A stretch of 64,000 nucleotides of DNA from Ponticaulis koreensis DSM 19734 (GCF_000420665.1 NZ_ATVJ01000001.1:1674001-1738000); one strand, 5' to 3'. Shown: positions 26,101 to 35,407, numbered from the stretch's first letter. Notes: generated from the sequence alone by a model not told the origin. Translations and numbers: made by a program.

Positions 26101-28125
26101 CTATGCGTCCGTTCCGAGGCCAAGTTCGGCATGGGCGATTTCGAGTTTATCGAGCACGTTCACGCCAACAAAGATGAAGTCATCAATGCCTGCTTCGCGA
26201 TAGCCAGCCTCTGCGTCGCCCGGCTTGCCTGCCAGATAGATACGTGCATCGTCGCGTGCGCCACGTAGGGCTTTCGCCGCAGCGCCGGCTTGCTCGGCAT
26301 AAAGGCCGTCCGTGCCGCAAATACATGCGAGGAGTGCGCCGCTGGCTTTGAAATCTTCGGCCATCGCCTCGAGACTCTCATACGGCGCATTGGACGGGAC
26401 CGTAGTGATGCCGCCTGCTGCAAAGAAGTTCGCGGTGAAGCTGGCGCGGGCGTTGTGCTCTGCGATGGAGCCAAGGCAGGCAAGGAAGATTGCCGGGCGT
26501 GTGCCTGTTTTCTTTGTCTGTGCATCAGCAAAGTCGCGCAGATGCTCGAATGGTTCCGAAACGCGGATCGGGAAAAGCGGGTCGCAATGGGCGTGGTCTG
26601 ATGCTTCGTGCGGCAGGAGCGCTGCCAGCGTGGCCCCGTCTTTTGCCGCTGAAACAAGCGCGTCGAATTCACGGCTTGTCGGGATCGGGCCGGTGACGTG
26701 CGTTGTGACCTTTGGAAGTGTCGATGTGTCGACGACTTTCGGATCTTCTTCGTCGATCAGCGCGTATTCGCTGACACCTGTAATCGCCTGTTTGCGACGC
26801 GCGATAGAGGTCATCAGTTCGTTGCGGGCTTCAGCGAGCAGAGCGCGGAAATCGCCGCTCTCGAGCGCTGCAATCACGCCGCCTTTGCCTTCAATATCCT
26901 GGAAGACACCCCATGCAGCCTGAGCAATATCATTTGAGATTTTCTCGATCGCCCAGGTGCCGCCAGCTGGGTCGTTCACCTTGCCGAGCGAGCTTTCTTC
27001 TTGCGCCATGATTTGCGTATTGCGGCCAATTCGGCGCGCCATGCTGTCTGCAAGGCCGATAGCATCTGTGAACGGACGCAGGGTGACGATATCAGCGCCG
27101 CCCACGCCGCCCGCAAAGCAGGCAGCAGTGTTGCGCAGCATATTCACCCAAGGATCACGGTTGGTCAGCATGCGGCGGGACGACACTGCCTGAATTTTCA
27201 TGGAGAGCGGCTTGTCACCGAAGGCTTCTGTCACGCGTGCCCAGAGGCGACGCAGTGCGCGGAGCTTCGAAATTTCGAGCGCGTAATCAGGCCCTACCGC
27301 GATGCAGAAGAGTAACTTCGCATTCGCTTCTTCAATCGATAGGCCTGCATCGATAAGTGTACGCAGATAGGTGACGCCGCTCGCGATGGTGAAGGCGAGT
27401 TCCTGCGCTTCCGTGCCGCCGGTTTCGTGGGCAGGACGGCCATCCACCCGAATAAACGTAGATACCGAGAAGCGATCTGCCGCTTTTAAGAACGTTGTTG
27501 TATCTGCGAGCGCCTTATCAGCGCTGACGGAGAGCTCACCAGACCGCGCCAGCTCACCAATCGGATCAACGTTAAACGAGAAGAGCTGTTTGGACGCGTC
27601 TTTGCCCGTTTTGTCAGACCAAGCTGCGAGCAGGGCAGCGCCTTCAAGGCCATAGCCTTCCTGCGCCGAATTGGAGAGCGCAACTGGCGCGAGGTCTGTC
27701 ATCACGCCATCGAGTACAACAGAGAGATCATCAACCGACTGGATTGCGACGCCGTGGCGACCGCTCGCGTCAACGCGAAGCTCGATAGAGCTGACGCCGC
27801 GCTCAAGGTCCTTCATCAGGTCGGCGTGCGCCGCCTTCAGGTCTGGGTGGTCAACAACGTGACGGATATCCCAGGGCAGATAAGAATCTTTTACGGTATC
27901 CGAACCGCGAACATATGGCGCCTGCCCTGGCAGGCCATTCGGGTCGGATGCCGACGGCCAGTCGCTTTCGCGGTAGAGAGGTTTGATGGTGATTCCATCG
28001 CGCGTTTTGCGCTGCAGCGTTTCAGGGCCTTTGCCTTTCAGGGCCTTCTCGACCAGAGCGCGCCACTGCGCCTCTTCTGCTGTTGGAAAAGCAGCGCTGA
28101 AACCCGTCAGATCACTATCGGCCAT
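26101..28125 (-). CDS. mutA: Methylmalonyl-CoA mutase, small subunit
   Basis: A 674-residue paralogue of the catalytic subunit that forms the heterodimer. The barrel half is recognisable (PLYRESDWPSASDPNGLPGQAPYVRGSD near the start, then segments such as FIRVDGRPAHETGGTEAQELAF). The C-terminal B12-like domain has degenerated: where the large subunit has DxHxxG, this one reads LGSIAEHNARASF, so it should not bind cobalamin. That loss is normal for MutA. The start lies downstream of GAGGGA. A 108-base gap and the secreted-protein gene separate it from mutB. Confidence 0.94.
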   Translation of the reverse strand: MADSDLTGFSAAFPTAEEAQWRALVEKALKGKGPETLQRKTRDGITIKPLYRESDWPSASDPNGLPGQAPYVRGSDTVKDSYLPWDIRHVVDHPDLKAAHADLMKDLERGVSSIELRVDASGRHGVAIQSVDDLSVVLDGVMTDLAPVALSNSAQEGYGLEGAALLAAWSDKTGKDASKQLFSFNVDPIGELARSGELSVSADKALADTTTFLKAADRFSVSTFIRVDGRPAHETGGTEAQELAFTIASGVTYLRTLIDAGLSIEEANAKLLFCIAVGPDYALEISKLRALRRLWARVTEAFGDKPLSMKIQAVSSRRMLTNRDPWVNMLRNTAACFAGGVGGADIVTLRPFTDAIGLADSMARRIGRNTQIMAQEESSLGKVNDPAGGTWAIEKISNDIAQAAWGVFQDIEGKGGVIAALESGDFRALLAEARNELMTSIARRKQAITGVSEYALIDEEDPKVVDTSTLPKVTTHVTGPIPTSREFDALVSAAKDGATLAALLPHEASDHAHCDPLFPIRVSEPFEHLRDFADAQTKKTGTRPAIFLACLGSIAEHNARASFTANFFAAGGITTVPSNAPYESLEAMAEDFKASGALLACICGTDGLYAEQAGAAAKALRGARDDARIYLAGKPGDAEAGYREAGIDDFIFVGVNVLDKLEIAHAELGLGTDA

Positions 28126-28273
28126 GGAAGTCCCTCTAACACTTGTCTTGTCTTTTGGATGGACAAAGAAAGCGTATTGGGCCGCACGTCAAGGGGCGAA
28201 GCATCGCACTTTCGCCGCACCGCAACACACAAGAAGACTGCAATTCGTTGCGGTGCCGTAGGGTAAAAGTCGC

Positions 28274-28981
28274 CTAGCCAGACGATGAACTTGCAACGAC
28301 TGCCGGAACTGTTGCTGCAACAATCACAGCCGCGCGAATGGCACGTACCGCTCGAATTGTGCTGTCAGTGAGGGCGACCTCTCCCGATGCAATGTCTTTG
28401 ATGCGTTGCTTGTGCTCTTTCAGCTGAAGTTTGTCGAAATTCTTTTTCAGAAGATCGACCTCTTTTGCTAAGGCTATGACGACGCAATCGCGTGCATCAG
28501 GTGTTTGGTCTCCGAACATAATGTCTGCCAGATGCGATTTAAGCGCAGTCTCAGGGCGCGGGTCTGCTTCCGGATAATTGGTCCAACTAAATACAAGAAA
28601 CGATTGCTTCTGGGCTTGAAGTATACCGCGCTTCACGAGCCCTTCGGCGACGAGACGTAAAATTTTTGTCTTGCCGCCCAGGCTGCTAACCAGCGACTGA
28701 GCCGATTTCCCACTGCCTTTGCGTTCGAAGAATGCAAGAGCTTCGTCCAGATATTCATTATTCGTCGGAGATGTATCAATTACGTTGATTTTTTTTGGGT
28801 TGTCCGCGTCTGTCTCCAGTCGGTCCTGCAGGATGAGTTCTACAAGAGTTGCGCCTGCAACAGCATAATCTGTGAAGCTACCTTGTTTGGCGCCTGACTC
28901 ATCGTGACGAGACAAGAGCGCAATTCGCTCCGGGAGGTTGAGAAGGAGGTCCGGGTTCTGGCTGTTAAAAGTATCTGTCAT
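28274..28981 (-). CDS. GPP34 (Golgi phosphoprotein 3)-like protein
   Basis: A 235-residue protein that follows the GPP34 pattern: an N-terminal LLLNLPERIALLSRHDESGAK strand-turn, AVAGATLVELILQDRLE, the DTSPTNNEYLDEAL segment, a central VAEGLVKRGIL helix, and the C-terminal AVRAIRAAVIVAATVPAVVASSSSG typical of bacterial members. The eukaryotic protein binds phosphatidylinositol 4-phosphate at the Golgi; bacterial members are mostly from actinobacteria and their role is unknown. I take the ATG at 28979-28981; an upstream in-frame start at 29191 adds 70 residues of non-family sequence over an AT-rich spacer. Family call by pattern only. Confidence 0.75.
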   Translation of the reverse strand: MTDTFNSQNPDLLLNLPERIALLSRHDESGAKQGSFTDYAVAGATLVELILQDRLETDADNPKKINVIDTSPTNNEYLDEALAFFERKGSGKSAQSLVSSLGGKTKILRLVAEGLVKRGILQAQKQSFLVFSWTNYPEADPRPETALKSHLADIMFGDQTPDARDCVVIALAKEVDLLKKNFDKLQLKEHKQRIKDIASGEVALTDSTIRAVRAIRAAVIVAATVPAVVASSSSG

Positions 28982-29152
28982 GTTGGGGAGTATATCACAA
29001 GATATATTGAAAAACAATATATATGTATTGAAATACGAACATTTTCTGATGGCGTACACGGACCCGAAGTCTGCCATGAACTTTCGCCTTGACTGCAGTT
29101 GAGAATTGTTCGCAACTAAGTTCAACGCTGATACACACAGAAAGGACATTCC

Positions 29153-29341
29153 ATGGAACAGGACTGGCAGGCGCGGGGCGACACGGCGCAATCGGAACGA
29201 CTACGTGACTGGCTGGAGAGCCAGTCTTCAGTGCTCGGCTTCTGGATTGATCGGCTGATAGAGAACGGTGACGCTGAAATGCTTGGCAGGCTCGAAAGCC
29301 ATCGCCGGGAGCTTCAGGGTTTACTTGTCCGCCTCGGCTGA
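29153..29341 (+). CDS. Possible small acidic helical protein
   Basis: A 62-residue frame with AAAGGA seven bases before the ATG. It is predicted helical and amphipathic (SERLRDWLESQSSVLGFWIDRLIENG and the C-terminal helix with RRELQGLLVRLG). It occupies the gap between the divergent GPP34 gene and the convergent receiver gene, overlapping the latter by 21 bases. No family recognised. The good ribosome site is the main support, so it may or may not be expressed. Confidence 0.45.
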   Translation: MEQDWQARGDTAQSERLRDWLESQSSVLGFWIDRLIENGDAEMLGRLESHRRELQGLLVRLG

Positions 29342-29761
29342 GCGCATTTCGCGATGCTTGGAAATAAACGTCTGTATCTGGTCGACGAAATAGTCTTTCG
29401 GCAGATCGTCTTTGGAGATTGATCCCACGAAAAGGGAATAGTCCGCTGAGGTGGAAAAGTTCAGTGGTGACATGCCTGAGAACAGGATGATCGGCCCCTG
29501 ATACGTCTCTGCCAGAATTTTTGCATTCTCGCCCGGCGAGCGGTCATCGCTCAGCCTGCCGTCCAGAAGGATCGCATCGAAAGCGTTCAGTGTCAGTGCG
29601 GTGACAGCTTCTTCTATGGAGGCGACAGCAGTCACTTTGTATGCGCCTTTGCCCCATTTGTTTGCAAACAGCTCAACCAGACGTGAAAACGCCGGATGGT
29701 CATCGACCAGCAGAACCTGCGTAATCTGCGCAGCGTCAAATGCAGTGACGGGTTGAGTCAT
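29321..29761 (-). CDS. Stand-alone response regulator receiver
   Basis: A 146-residue receiver domain. The acidic pair D20-D21 follows QVLLV, the phospho-acceptor Asp67 is in ILLDGRLS, the Ser of IILFSGMS and a Lys near 127 (SISKDD) complete the site, and no output domain follows. It is more divergent than the receiver upstream of it. It is the third gene of an operon kinase-receiver-receiver with 19-base gaps. It probably receives phosphate from the same kinase or competes with the second receiver as a phosphate sink (inference). Confidence 0.85.
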   Translation of the reverse strand: MTQPVTAFDAAQITQVLLVDDHPAFSRLVELFANKWGKGAYKVTAVASIEEAVTALTLNAFDAILLDGRLSDDRSPGENAKILAETYQGPIILFSGMSPLNFSTSADYSLFVGSISKDDLPKDYFVDQIQTFISKHREMRSAEADK

Positions 29762-29780
29762 ATGCGAAACGGGACCGATT

Positions 29781-30191
29781 TCAGCTTGGAAGTCGAACGT
29801 GTTCTAACCAAAAAGACTTAATGAATGCCCCTATCTCGTCATATCCGGACAGGTTATCGGGTTTTGAAAGATACGCATTCGCATGGAACTCATAGGATAA
29901 ATCTACGTCTTTTTGATCTGTAGAAGTTGAAAGTACAATCGTCGGGATTTTCTTCCAGTCTTTGTGGTCCCTCAGTCGACGGATCAGTTCGTGACCATTC
30001 ATGCGCGGCATATTGAGATCGGTCAGGATGATTTTCGGTCTTGGACCGTCTTCGAGACGTTTGATAGCGTCCGCGCCATCGCGAGCAAATTCCAGCTGAA
30101 TACTGTCATCGGCTTTGCGGATCGCGTTTGAAAGAAAGCGCGTGTCGAAAGAGTCATCATCGACGATCAAAAGGCATGCATTAATTGTCAT
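29781..30191 (-). CDS. Stand-alone response regulator receiver (Rcp1-like)
   Basis: A 136-residue receiver with D11-D13, phospho-acceptor Asp58 in LTDLNMPRMNG, VLSTSTDQKD and AYLSKPDN. The C-terminal FIKSFWLEHVRLP helix matches the Rcp1-type receiver at 20682-21095, so these two are probably paralogues. It sits between the GAF/PAS kinase gene (19 bases upstream) and a second receiver gene (19 bases downstream). An Rcp1-type partner for a phytochrome-like kinase is the best reading. Confidence 0.92.
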   Translation of the reverse strand: MTINACLLIVDDDSFDTRFLSNAIRKADDSIQLEFARDGADAIKRLEDGPRPKIILTDLNMPRMNGHELIRRLRDHKDWKKIPTIVLSTSTDQKDVDLSYEFHANAYLSKPDNLSGYDEIGAFIKSFWLEHVRLPS

Positions 30192-30210
30192 GAAACTATC
30201 TCAAAAGTTC

Positions 30211-32658
30211 TCATATACGGAATGATACAATGAATCGTGCACCGGAGTTGAAGTCCGGGTCAACACTTAGGTCTGCATTATGTAGGGCGCAGATTTTCCG
30301 GCTAAGGGACAGGCCAATGCCTGCACCCGGTATGCCATCACTGTGTTGAAGGCGTTTGAATGGCTCGAAAATCATTGTTCGCGCGTCCTCAGGTATGCCT
30401 ACGCCGTTATCTTCGACGAAGACATTGATAGTGCGATCTGTGATGCTTGATTTCGCCCAGACGCGGATCGTCAGCTCGTCTGCTTCGGCGTATTTGCACG
30501 CGTTTCCGATGAGGTTCTGGAAAAGCTGGGTGAGCAGGCTGGAATTGCCCGTCACCTGCGGAAGGTCATCTATGATCAGATGGGCATTCGCATCAGACAA
30601 GTGGTGTTCCAGCTGTGATGATGCGATAGCAACGACACGCGAAAGCTCGCACGGTTCCATTTCGATCTTTTCGCTGTCGAGACGGAACAGATCGAATAAA
30701 TTGCGCACCATTTCGCGCATCCTTTTCAAGCCTGCTTCGATCTCGGTCAGATACTCATCAGCGTCTTCGGGCAGGGTAACATTATTCGCCTGAAGATCGA
30801 CGCGGACCAGCTCACTGAACATAGAGGCCTGACGCAGTGGGGCTTGTAAGTCGTGAGCAGCGACAAACGCAAAATCTGAGAGGCTATCATTCAGCCTCGA
30901 GAGTTTAGCTTCATTCTCTTTGAGTTCTGTTATGTCTGTTGCGACGGCCAGAATAAAGCGCTCGCCATCGCGCGACGTCATCGGTATTTTGTCGGTCGAT
31001 ATCCAACCTTGTTTGCCGTCCTTCGGTGCATAAGATTCGATGATATTCCGACGGGCTTTGCCGCTTTCGATGACCTTCAGATCATCCGCCAGATACTTGG
31101 CGGCCATTTCAGGGAATAGCTCTTCGGTTGCCTTGCCTTCTACCTCTGCCGGATCAGACAGGTTGACCGACTCGAGTGCCGCCTTGTTCGCGCGCAGGAC
31201 TGTATTCTTGTCGTCTTTATACCAGATGCGCGCTGGTACGTTATCCAGAACGGCGCGAAGCTCTCTGGCCAGGGCGCGATTTTCAAAAAAAGCATTCTGC
31301 AGCTCGATTGCCTGCCCCATATGGCTGGCAATGATGTGCATGAGATGGATTTGCCAGTCTTCAAATGGTTCTGCTCGCGCTGCCGCATCGCTGAAGCTGA
31401 CTGCTCCGAAGAATTTCTCCTGAACAAAAATCGGCGCGCCGATATAACTTCTGAACGGCGCTTTATCGAAGGCTGGATGTGGCACGCAGTCTTCATCCTG
31501 AAAATCGGCGAGCGCAACCAGCTGATGATCCTCCGCGACGAGGTCGCACAAAGTGTCTTCAAGACTGACAACGTCACCTTGGGAAAGGCCGATATCCGTC
31601 CCATGGAGTTCGAGAACTTCATACGTCTTGTTCGCGATGCGTGACGCAAAACCATGGGAGAGCCCTAGCGCCTGAGCGCCGATTTTCAACATTTGCTGGC
31701 GGAACCGTTGCGGATCGCTTGCGGCAATCGGCACGGTCTCGACAATTTGCTCCAGAGCATTCTGGAAAAGGCGCTTTCCTGTGACGGTATGGAAGGTGAC
31801 GGTTAGCCTGTCTTTCGAAGCGGGCCGGAAAGAGACGTCAAACCAGTGCGGTTTTACGCCATCCGCACCGTAGAACACCTCCCGGCGGATATTGATCTGC
31901 TCTTTCAGCGCACGGCTATAGTCTTGATAATAATCCTGCTCCTCCAGGGCGGGGAACCGTTGAAGCAAGGTTTTGCCGATAAGATCGTCCGGCGTCGACC
32001 CATTGAAGTTCACATTCGCTTCATTGGCCGCAAGGATCATAAAGTCGATTGGTTCACCGTTCTCGTCGCGGATGGCTTCCAATAGTAAAACGCCTGCGTC
32101 AGACGAATCCAGAATCATCTGATTTATGAGTGCGCTTTCGGCAATCGTCTGAGACAGAGATTGAGAACTACGGGCAATTTTGTGGTTCTCGATCAGGCCT
32201 GTTACGATATTGGCGAGGCTCGCCAGGCGTTGACGGTCATTAGAATTGAATTCGCGTGGTTCGTAGTCGATCAGGCACAATGTCCCGAACGCGTAGCCTT
32301 CTGCCGTGATGATTGGGGAGCCGGCATAAAATCGGATTTCCGGTTCACCTGTAACCAGCGGATTGGATGCAAAGCGTTCGTCCTGAAGCGCATCTTCAAC
32401 GACGAATACGCTGGTGCCTCGGATCGCGTAATCACAGAATGCGACGCTGCGGTCTGTCTCTGTAACGCCTTCAAGTCCCTGATTTGATTTAAACCATTGC
32501 CGGTGTTCATCAATCAGTGAAATCAGTGAAACGGGCACGTCAAAAATGTCGCGGGCAAGCGCTGTGATATTGTCAAAACGCGGGTCCGGCGCCGTGTCTA
32601 GCAGTTTTGCTTCATGCAGCGCTCGGAGCCTTTCGGCTTCGGATGGTGGATGTGCCAA
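30211..32658 (-). CDS. Soluble sensor histidine kinase, GAF-PAS-GAF-PAS-HisKA-HATPase
   Basis: An 815-residue kinase without membrane helices. Domains in order: GAF (about 20-160, beginning LHEAKLLDTAPDPRFDNITA), PAS (175-295), GAF (305-465), PAS (470-595), HisKA with VAAHDLQAPLRQASMFSEL, and HATPase with NLIGNACKY, EDNGVGIPED and GAGIGLSLSRK. The kinase core is of the phytochrome-associated type, but no Cys chromophore site is evident, so the input is unknown. Start codon: TTG at 32656-32658, read as MAHPPSEAERL, with GGAG seven bases upstream and no nearby ATG. First gene of an operon with two receivers. Confidence 0.92.
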   Translation of the reverse strand: MAHPPSEAERLRALHEAKLLDTAPDPRFDNITALARDIFDVPVSLISLIDEHRQWFKSNQGLEGVTETDRSVAFCDYAIRGTSVFVVEDALQDERFASNPLVTGEPEIRFYAGSPIITAEGYAFGTLCLIDYEPREFNSNDRQRLASLANIVTGLIENHKIARSSQSLSQTIAESALINQMILDSSDAGVLLLEAIRDENGEPIDFMILAANEANVNFNGSTPDDLIGKTLLQRFPALEEQDYYQDYSRALKEQINIRREVFYGADGVKPHWFDVSFRPASKDRLTVTFHTVTGKRLFQNALEQIVETVPIAASDPQRFRQQMLKIGAQALGLSHGFASRIANKTYEVLELHGTDIGLSQGDVVSLEDTLCDLVAEDHQLVALADFQDEDCVPHPAFDKAPFRSYIGAPIFVQEKFFGAVSFSDAAARAEPFEDWQIHLMHIIASHMGQAIELQNAFFENRALARELRAVLDNVPARIWYKDDKNTVLRANKAALESVNLSDPAEVEGKATEELFPEMAAKYLADDLKVIESGKARRNIIESYAPKDGKQGWISTDKIPMTSRDGERFILAVATDITELKENEAKLSRLNDSLSDFAFVAAHDLQAPLRQASMFSELVRVDLQANNVTLPEDADEYLTEIEAGLKRMREMVRNLFDLFRLDSEKIEMEPCELSRVVAIASSQLEHHLSDANAHLIIDDLPQVTGNSSLLTQLFQNLIGNACKYAEADELTIRVWAKSSITDRTINVFVEDNGVGIPEDARTMIFEPFKRLQHSDGIPGAGIGLSLSRKICALHNADLSVDPDFNSGARFIVSFRI

Positions 32659-32871
32659 AGGTGTCTCCGGGACGTTCTTCAGGGGTTTTGGGATACATGT
32701 TCGTTTGTTTTATCGGCTGTTCAGACCGTTTGTTAGTTTAATAGACTACTCTTACGAACTTTAACCACCGGTTATCGCAGTCACGGAGCTGAAGCTTACG
32801 TTAGGACAGTCTTGTCCAAAGCTGGGGAGAAGCTAGTTTGCGAGTGAAAAAGTCTTCTGAGGAAACCAAAT

Positions 32872-33870
32872 ATGTCCGTACCAGCTATCTTCGACAAAAT
32901 GCGTCTGCCGATTATCGGATCGCCGCTCTTTATCATTTCTCAGCCGGAGCTGGTGATTGCGCAGTGTAAGGCCGGTATTGTCGGTTCGTTCCCGTCGTTG
33001 AATGCGCGTCCTGCCAGCCAGCTCGATGAATGGCTGGACCAGATTACTTCTGAACTGGACAGCTATAATAAAGCGAATCCGGATCGTCCGGCAGCGCCGT
33101 TTGCGGTCAATCAGATCGTTCATAAATCCAATGACCGCCTCGATCATGATGTTGAGATGTGCGTGAAGTATAAAGTGCCGTTTGTGATCACATCGCTGGG
33201 CGCACGCGAAGAGGTCAATCAGGCGATCCACTCATATGGCGGCATCGTTATGCACGACATCATCAACGTAGTGTTCGCGCACAAAGCGCTTGAAAAAGGC
33301 GCAGACGGACTGATCGCTGTTGCAGCCGGTGCGGGCGGGCACGCTGGCAAGCTTTCGCCTTTCGCTCTCATCCAGGAAATTCGCGAATTCTTCGATGGCC
33401 CACTGGCTCTGTCCGGTTCCATCGCAAATGGCGGTGCTGTCGCGGCGGCGCAGGCTATGGGCGCTGACTTTGCCTATATGGGGTCTGCGTTTATTGCGTG
33501 TGACGAAGCTGTAGCAGTCGATGGCTACAAAGACATGATCGTGGATAGTGCGGCGAAGGACATCGTGTACTCCAACCTCTTTACCGGCGTTCATGGCAAC
33601 TATCTGGCGCCATCCATAGCCAAAGCGGGCCTTGATCCGAACGACCTGCCAGAAAGCGATCCGTCCAAAATGAACTTCGGGTCTGGCGGCAACCAGAAAT
33701 CCAAAGCGTGGAAAGACATTTGGGGCTGCGGTCAGGGCATTGGCGCGGTCAAGAAGCGCACGCCTGTTGCGGAATATGTCGACAAACTTGAAGCCGAGTA
33801 CAAAGCTGCGATTGCGGCTCTGTCCCGCGGTGAGGCGGCTAATCTGAAAGCGCTGACCCAAGGCGCATAA
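32872..33870 (+). CDS. Nitronate monooxygenase family protein (FMN-dependent)
   Basis: A 332-residue TIM-barrel flavoprotein. It begins RLPIIGSPLFIISQPELVIAQCKAGIVGSFPS; the FMN site and catalytic His lie in GAGGHAGKLSPF, and the phosphate-binding strand follows as LSGSIANGGAVAAAQAMGADFAYMGSAF. These enzymes oxidise nitronates such as propionate-3-nitronate, or related enoyl substrates. GAGGAAA precedes the ATG. A hairpin followed by a T-rich stretch ends the gene just before the DUF2793 gene. Confidence 0.92.
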   Translation: MSVPAIFDKMRLPIIGSPLFIISQPELVIAQCKAGIVGSFPSLNARPASQLDEWLDQITSELDSYNKANPDRPAAPFAVNQIVHKSNDRLDHDVEMCVKYKVPFVITSLGAREEVNQAIHSYGGIVMHDIINVVFAHKALEKGADGLIAVAAGAGGHAGKLSPFALIQEIREFFDGPLALSGSIANGGAVAAAQAMGADFAYMGSAFIACDEAVAVDGYKDMIVDSAAKDIVYSNLFTGVHGNYLAPSIAKAGLDPNDLPESDPSKMNFGSGGNQKSKAWKDIWGCGQGIGAVKKRTPVAEYVDKLEAEYKAAIAALSRGEAANLKALTQGA

Positions 33871-33905
33871 AACGATCCAACGCTGACAATCTGACACCAA
33901 GACTG

Positions 33906-33936
33906 CCGCTCTTCATAGCTGAGGAGCGGTTGTTTT
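33906..33936 (+). terminator. Hairpin after nitronate monooxygenase, overlapping the next ribosome site
   Basis: CCGCTC pairs with GAGCGG around a 12-base loop, then TTGTTTTG. It looks like an intrinsic terminator for the monooxygenase gene, but its 3' arm includes part of the GAGGAG ribosome site of the DUF2793 gene, so it may instead throttle translation. Confidence 0.55.
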
Positions 33937-35371
33937 GTCTGACTTCACCCCCATTCTGGGGCTACCCTACCTTTTGTCCAATCAGGCGCAGAAGCATGTC
34001 ACCCTGAATGAAAGCCTGCGTGCACTGGACGGGCTGTTGCAGCTGGCCGTTCTGAACAGAGATCAGGCGACACCGCCGTCTGGACCGGCTGAAGGAGATC
34101 GCCATCTCATCGCTTCGGGCGCGACGGGTGATTGGACCGGCCATGACGGTGAGCTTGCATTGTTCTCTGATGGTGAGTGGCACTTTTTTGCGCCCCAAAC
34201 CGGCTGGCGTGCCTGGGTCGAGAACGAGGCCAGCTTCAAAGTTTTCGATGGTGCGAGCTGGCGCGAAACCACGTCTGACGAGCTGCAGAACCTTGCATTA
34301 CTCGGTGTGGGTGCCACTGCCGATGCGAACAATCCACTTCTGGCAAAGCTGAATGATGCGCTGTTTACCGCAGTTGAAAGTGCGAGCGCTGGCTCTGGTG
34401 ATCTGCGGGTTAAACTCAACAAGGAAGCCGGTTCGAACGTTCTCTCGCTTCTCTTTCAGAACAGCTATTCCAGTCGGGCGGAGATCGGCCTCGTCGGTGA
34501 TGATGATCTGGTTGTGAAGGTGTCGCCAGACGGGGCGGTGTTTCATGAAGGGTTACGTGTCGATCAGACCAGCGGTCAGGTGAGTTTTCCGAACGGGTCA
34601 CCTCAAATTCGTGAGCTCTTGAGCGCGAACCGGACATATTACATCCGCACCGATGGCAGCGACTCCAATGACGGTCTTACAGATAGTGCATCAGGTGCAT
34701 TCCTGACATTCGCGCGCGGTGTGGAAGCTGCATTGTCGCTGCATCACGGGACGCACGAAGTCACTCTGGAATTCGGTGCGGGAAGCTTTTCCATTGGAGG
34801 CGGATTGATCGCGGCGTCCGCAGACTATCATATCAACATTCGCGGTGTTGGGTATGACCAGACAACGCTTGATGGGAAGCTGGAGCTTTCAGGCGGCGTG
34901 ATCGCCACGGTGAGGGATGTGCATGTTACGGGTGCTGGCCAGAATGCAAGCTTGCGTACGGGCTCAGGCGCGTCGCTCTCTATTCTTGGCAATGTACGCG
35001 TGTCTGAAGGAACCCATTCTCACGTTATAGCGACCGGAAACTCAACCATTTTGCTGACGCATGGCAAGGTGCGGGTTGGGGCAGGGGGTGTTTCGCTTTT
35101 TGCGTCGACGACCGGCTCTCTGATCCAGCTCTGGCCAGGCCTGCGCGTTGTTACCGAGACAGCAGCGAGCTTTTCCAATGCGGTTGCGCGGACGACAGAA
35201 TGCGGTGTGATCACATGGCAGTCCGCGACGGCAGATGAAGCGCTCGGGGCGATCTCGGGAACGCGATACAGCTGTAATACAAACGGCGTCATCCAGAGTT
35301 ATTCAGGCGGGGCAACCGCTATTCCGGGCACAGTCGCAGGCACCGAAACGAACGGCGGCGTTTACGCCTGA
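33935..35371 (+). CDS. DUF2793 protein with C-terminal beta-helix-like region (phage/GTA tail type)
   Basis: A 478-residue protein. Residues 1-115 form the DUF2793 domain (LGLPYLLSNQAQKHVTLNESLRALDGLLQLAV, then WTGHDGELALFSDGEWHFFAPQTGWRAWV), known from gene-transfer-agent and prophage tail clusters of alphaproteobacteria. The C-terminal part has a YIRTDGSDSNDGLTDSASGAF segment and Gly/Ser-rich beta repeats like pectate-lyase or tail-spike folds. The start is a TTG at 33935: it restores the family N-terminus and has GAGGAG eight bases upstream. With the following small membrane protein it forms an isolated two-gene phage-like unit; no capsid, portal or terminase genes are near. Confidence 0.85.
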   Translation: MSDFTPILGLPYLLSNQAQKHVTLNESLRALDGLLQLAVLNRDQATPPSGPAEGDRHLIASGATGDWTGHDGELALFSDGEWHFFAPQTGWRAWVENEASFKVFDGASWRETTSDELQNLALLGVGATADANNPLLAKLNDALFTAVESASAGSGDLRVKLNKEAGSNVLSLLFQNSYSSRAEIGLVGDDDLVVKVSPDGAVFHEGLRVDQTSGQVSFPNGSPQIRELLSANRTYYIRTDGSDSNDGLTDSASGAFLTFARGVEAALSLHHGTHEVTLEFGAGSFSIGGGLIAASADYHINIRGVGYDQTTLDGKLELSGGVIATVRDVHVTGAGQNASLRTGSGASLSILGNVRVSEGTHSHVIATGNSTILLTHGKVRVGAGGVSLFASTTGSLIQLWPGLRVVTETAASFSNAVARTTECGVITWQSATADEALGAISGTRYSCNTNGVIQSYSGGATAIPGTVAGTETNGGVYA

Positions 35372-35407
35372 CAATCACAAATCTTCAGAAAAGAATGGAG
35401 GCGCGAC

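Noticed and set aside
28126-28273. A cobalamin riboswitch before the mutase operon
   Set aside because: The leader has a hairpin (GCACCGCAA with TTGCGGTGC at 28217-28256) but none of the conserved B12-box sequence.
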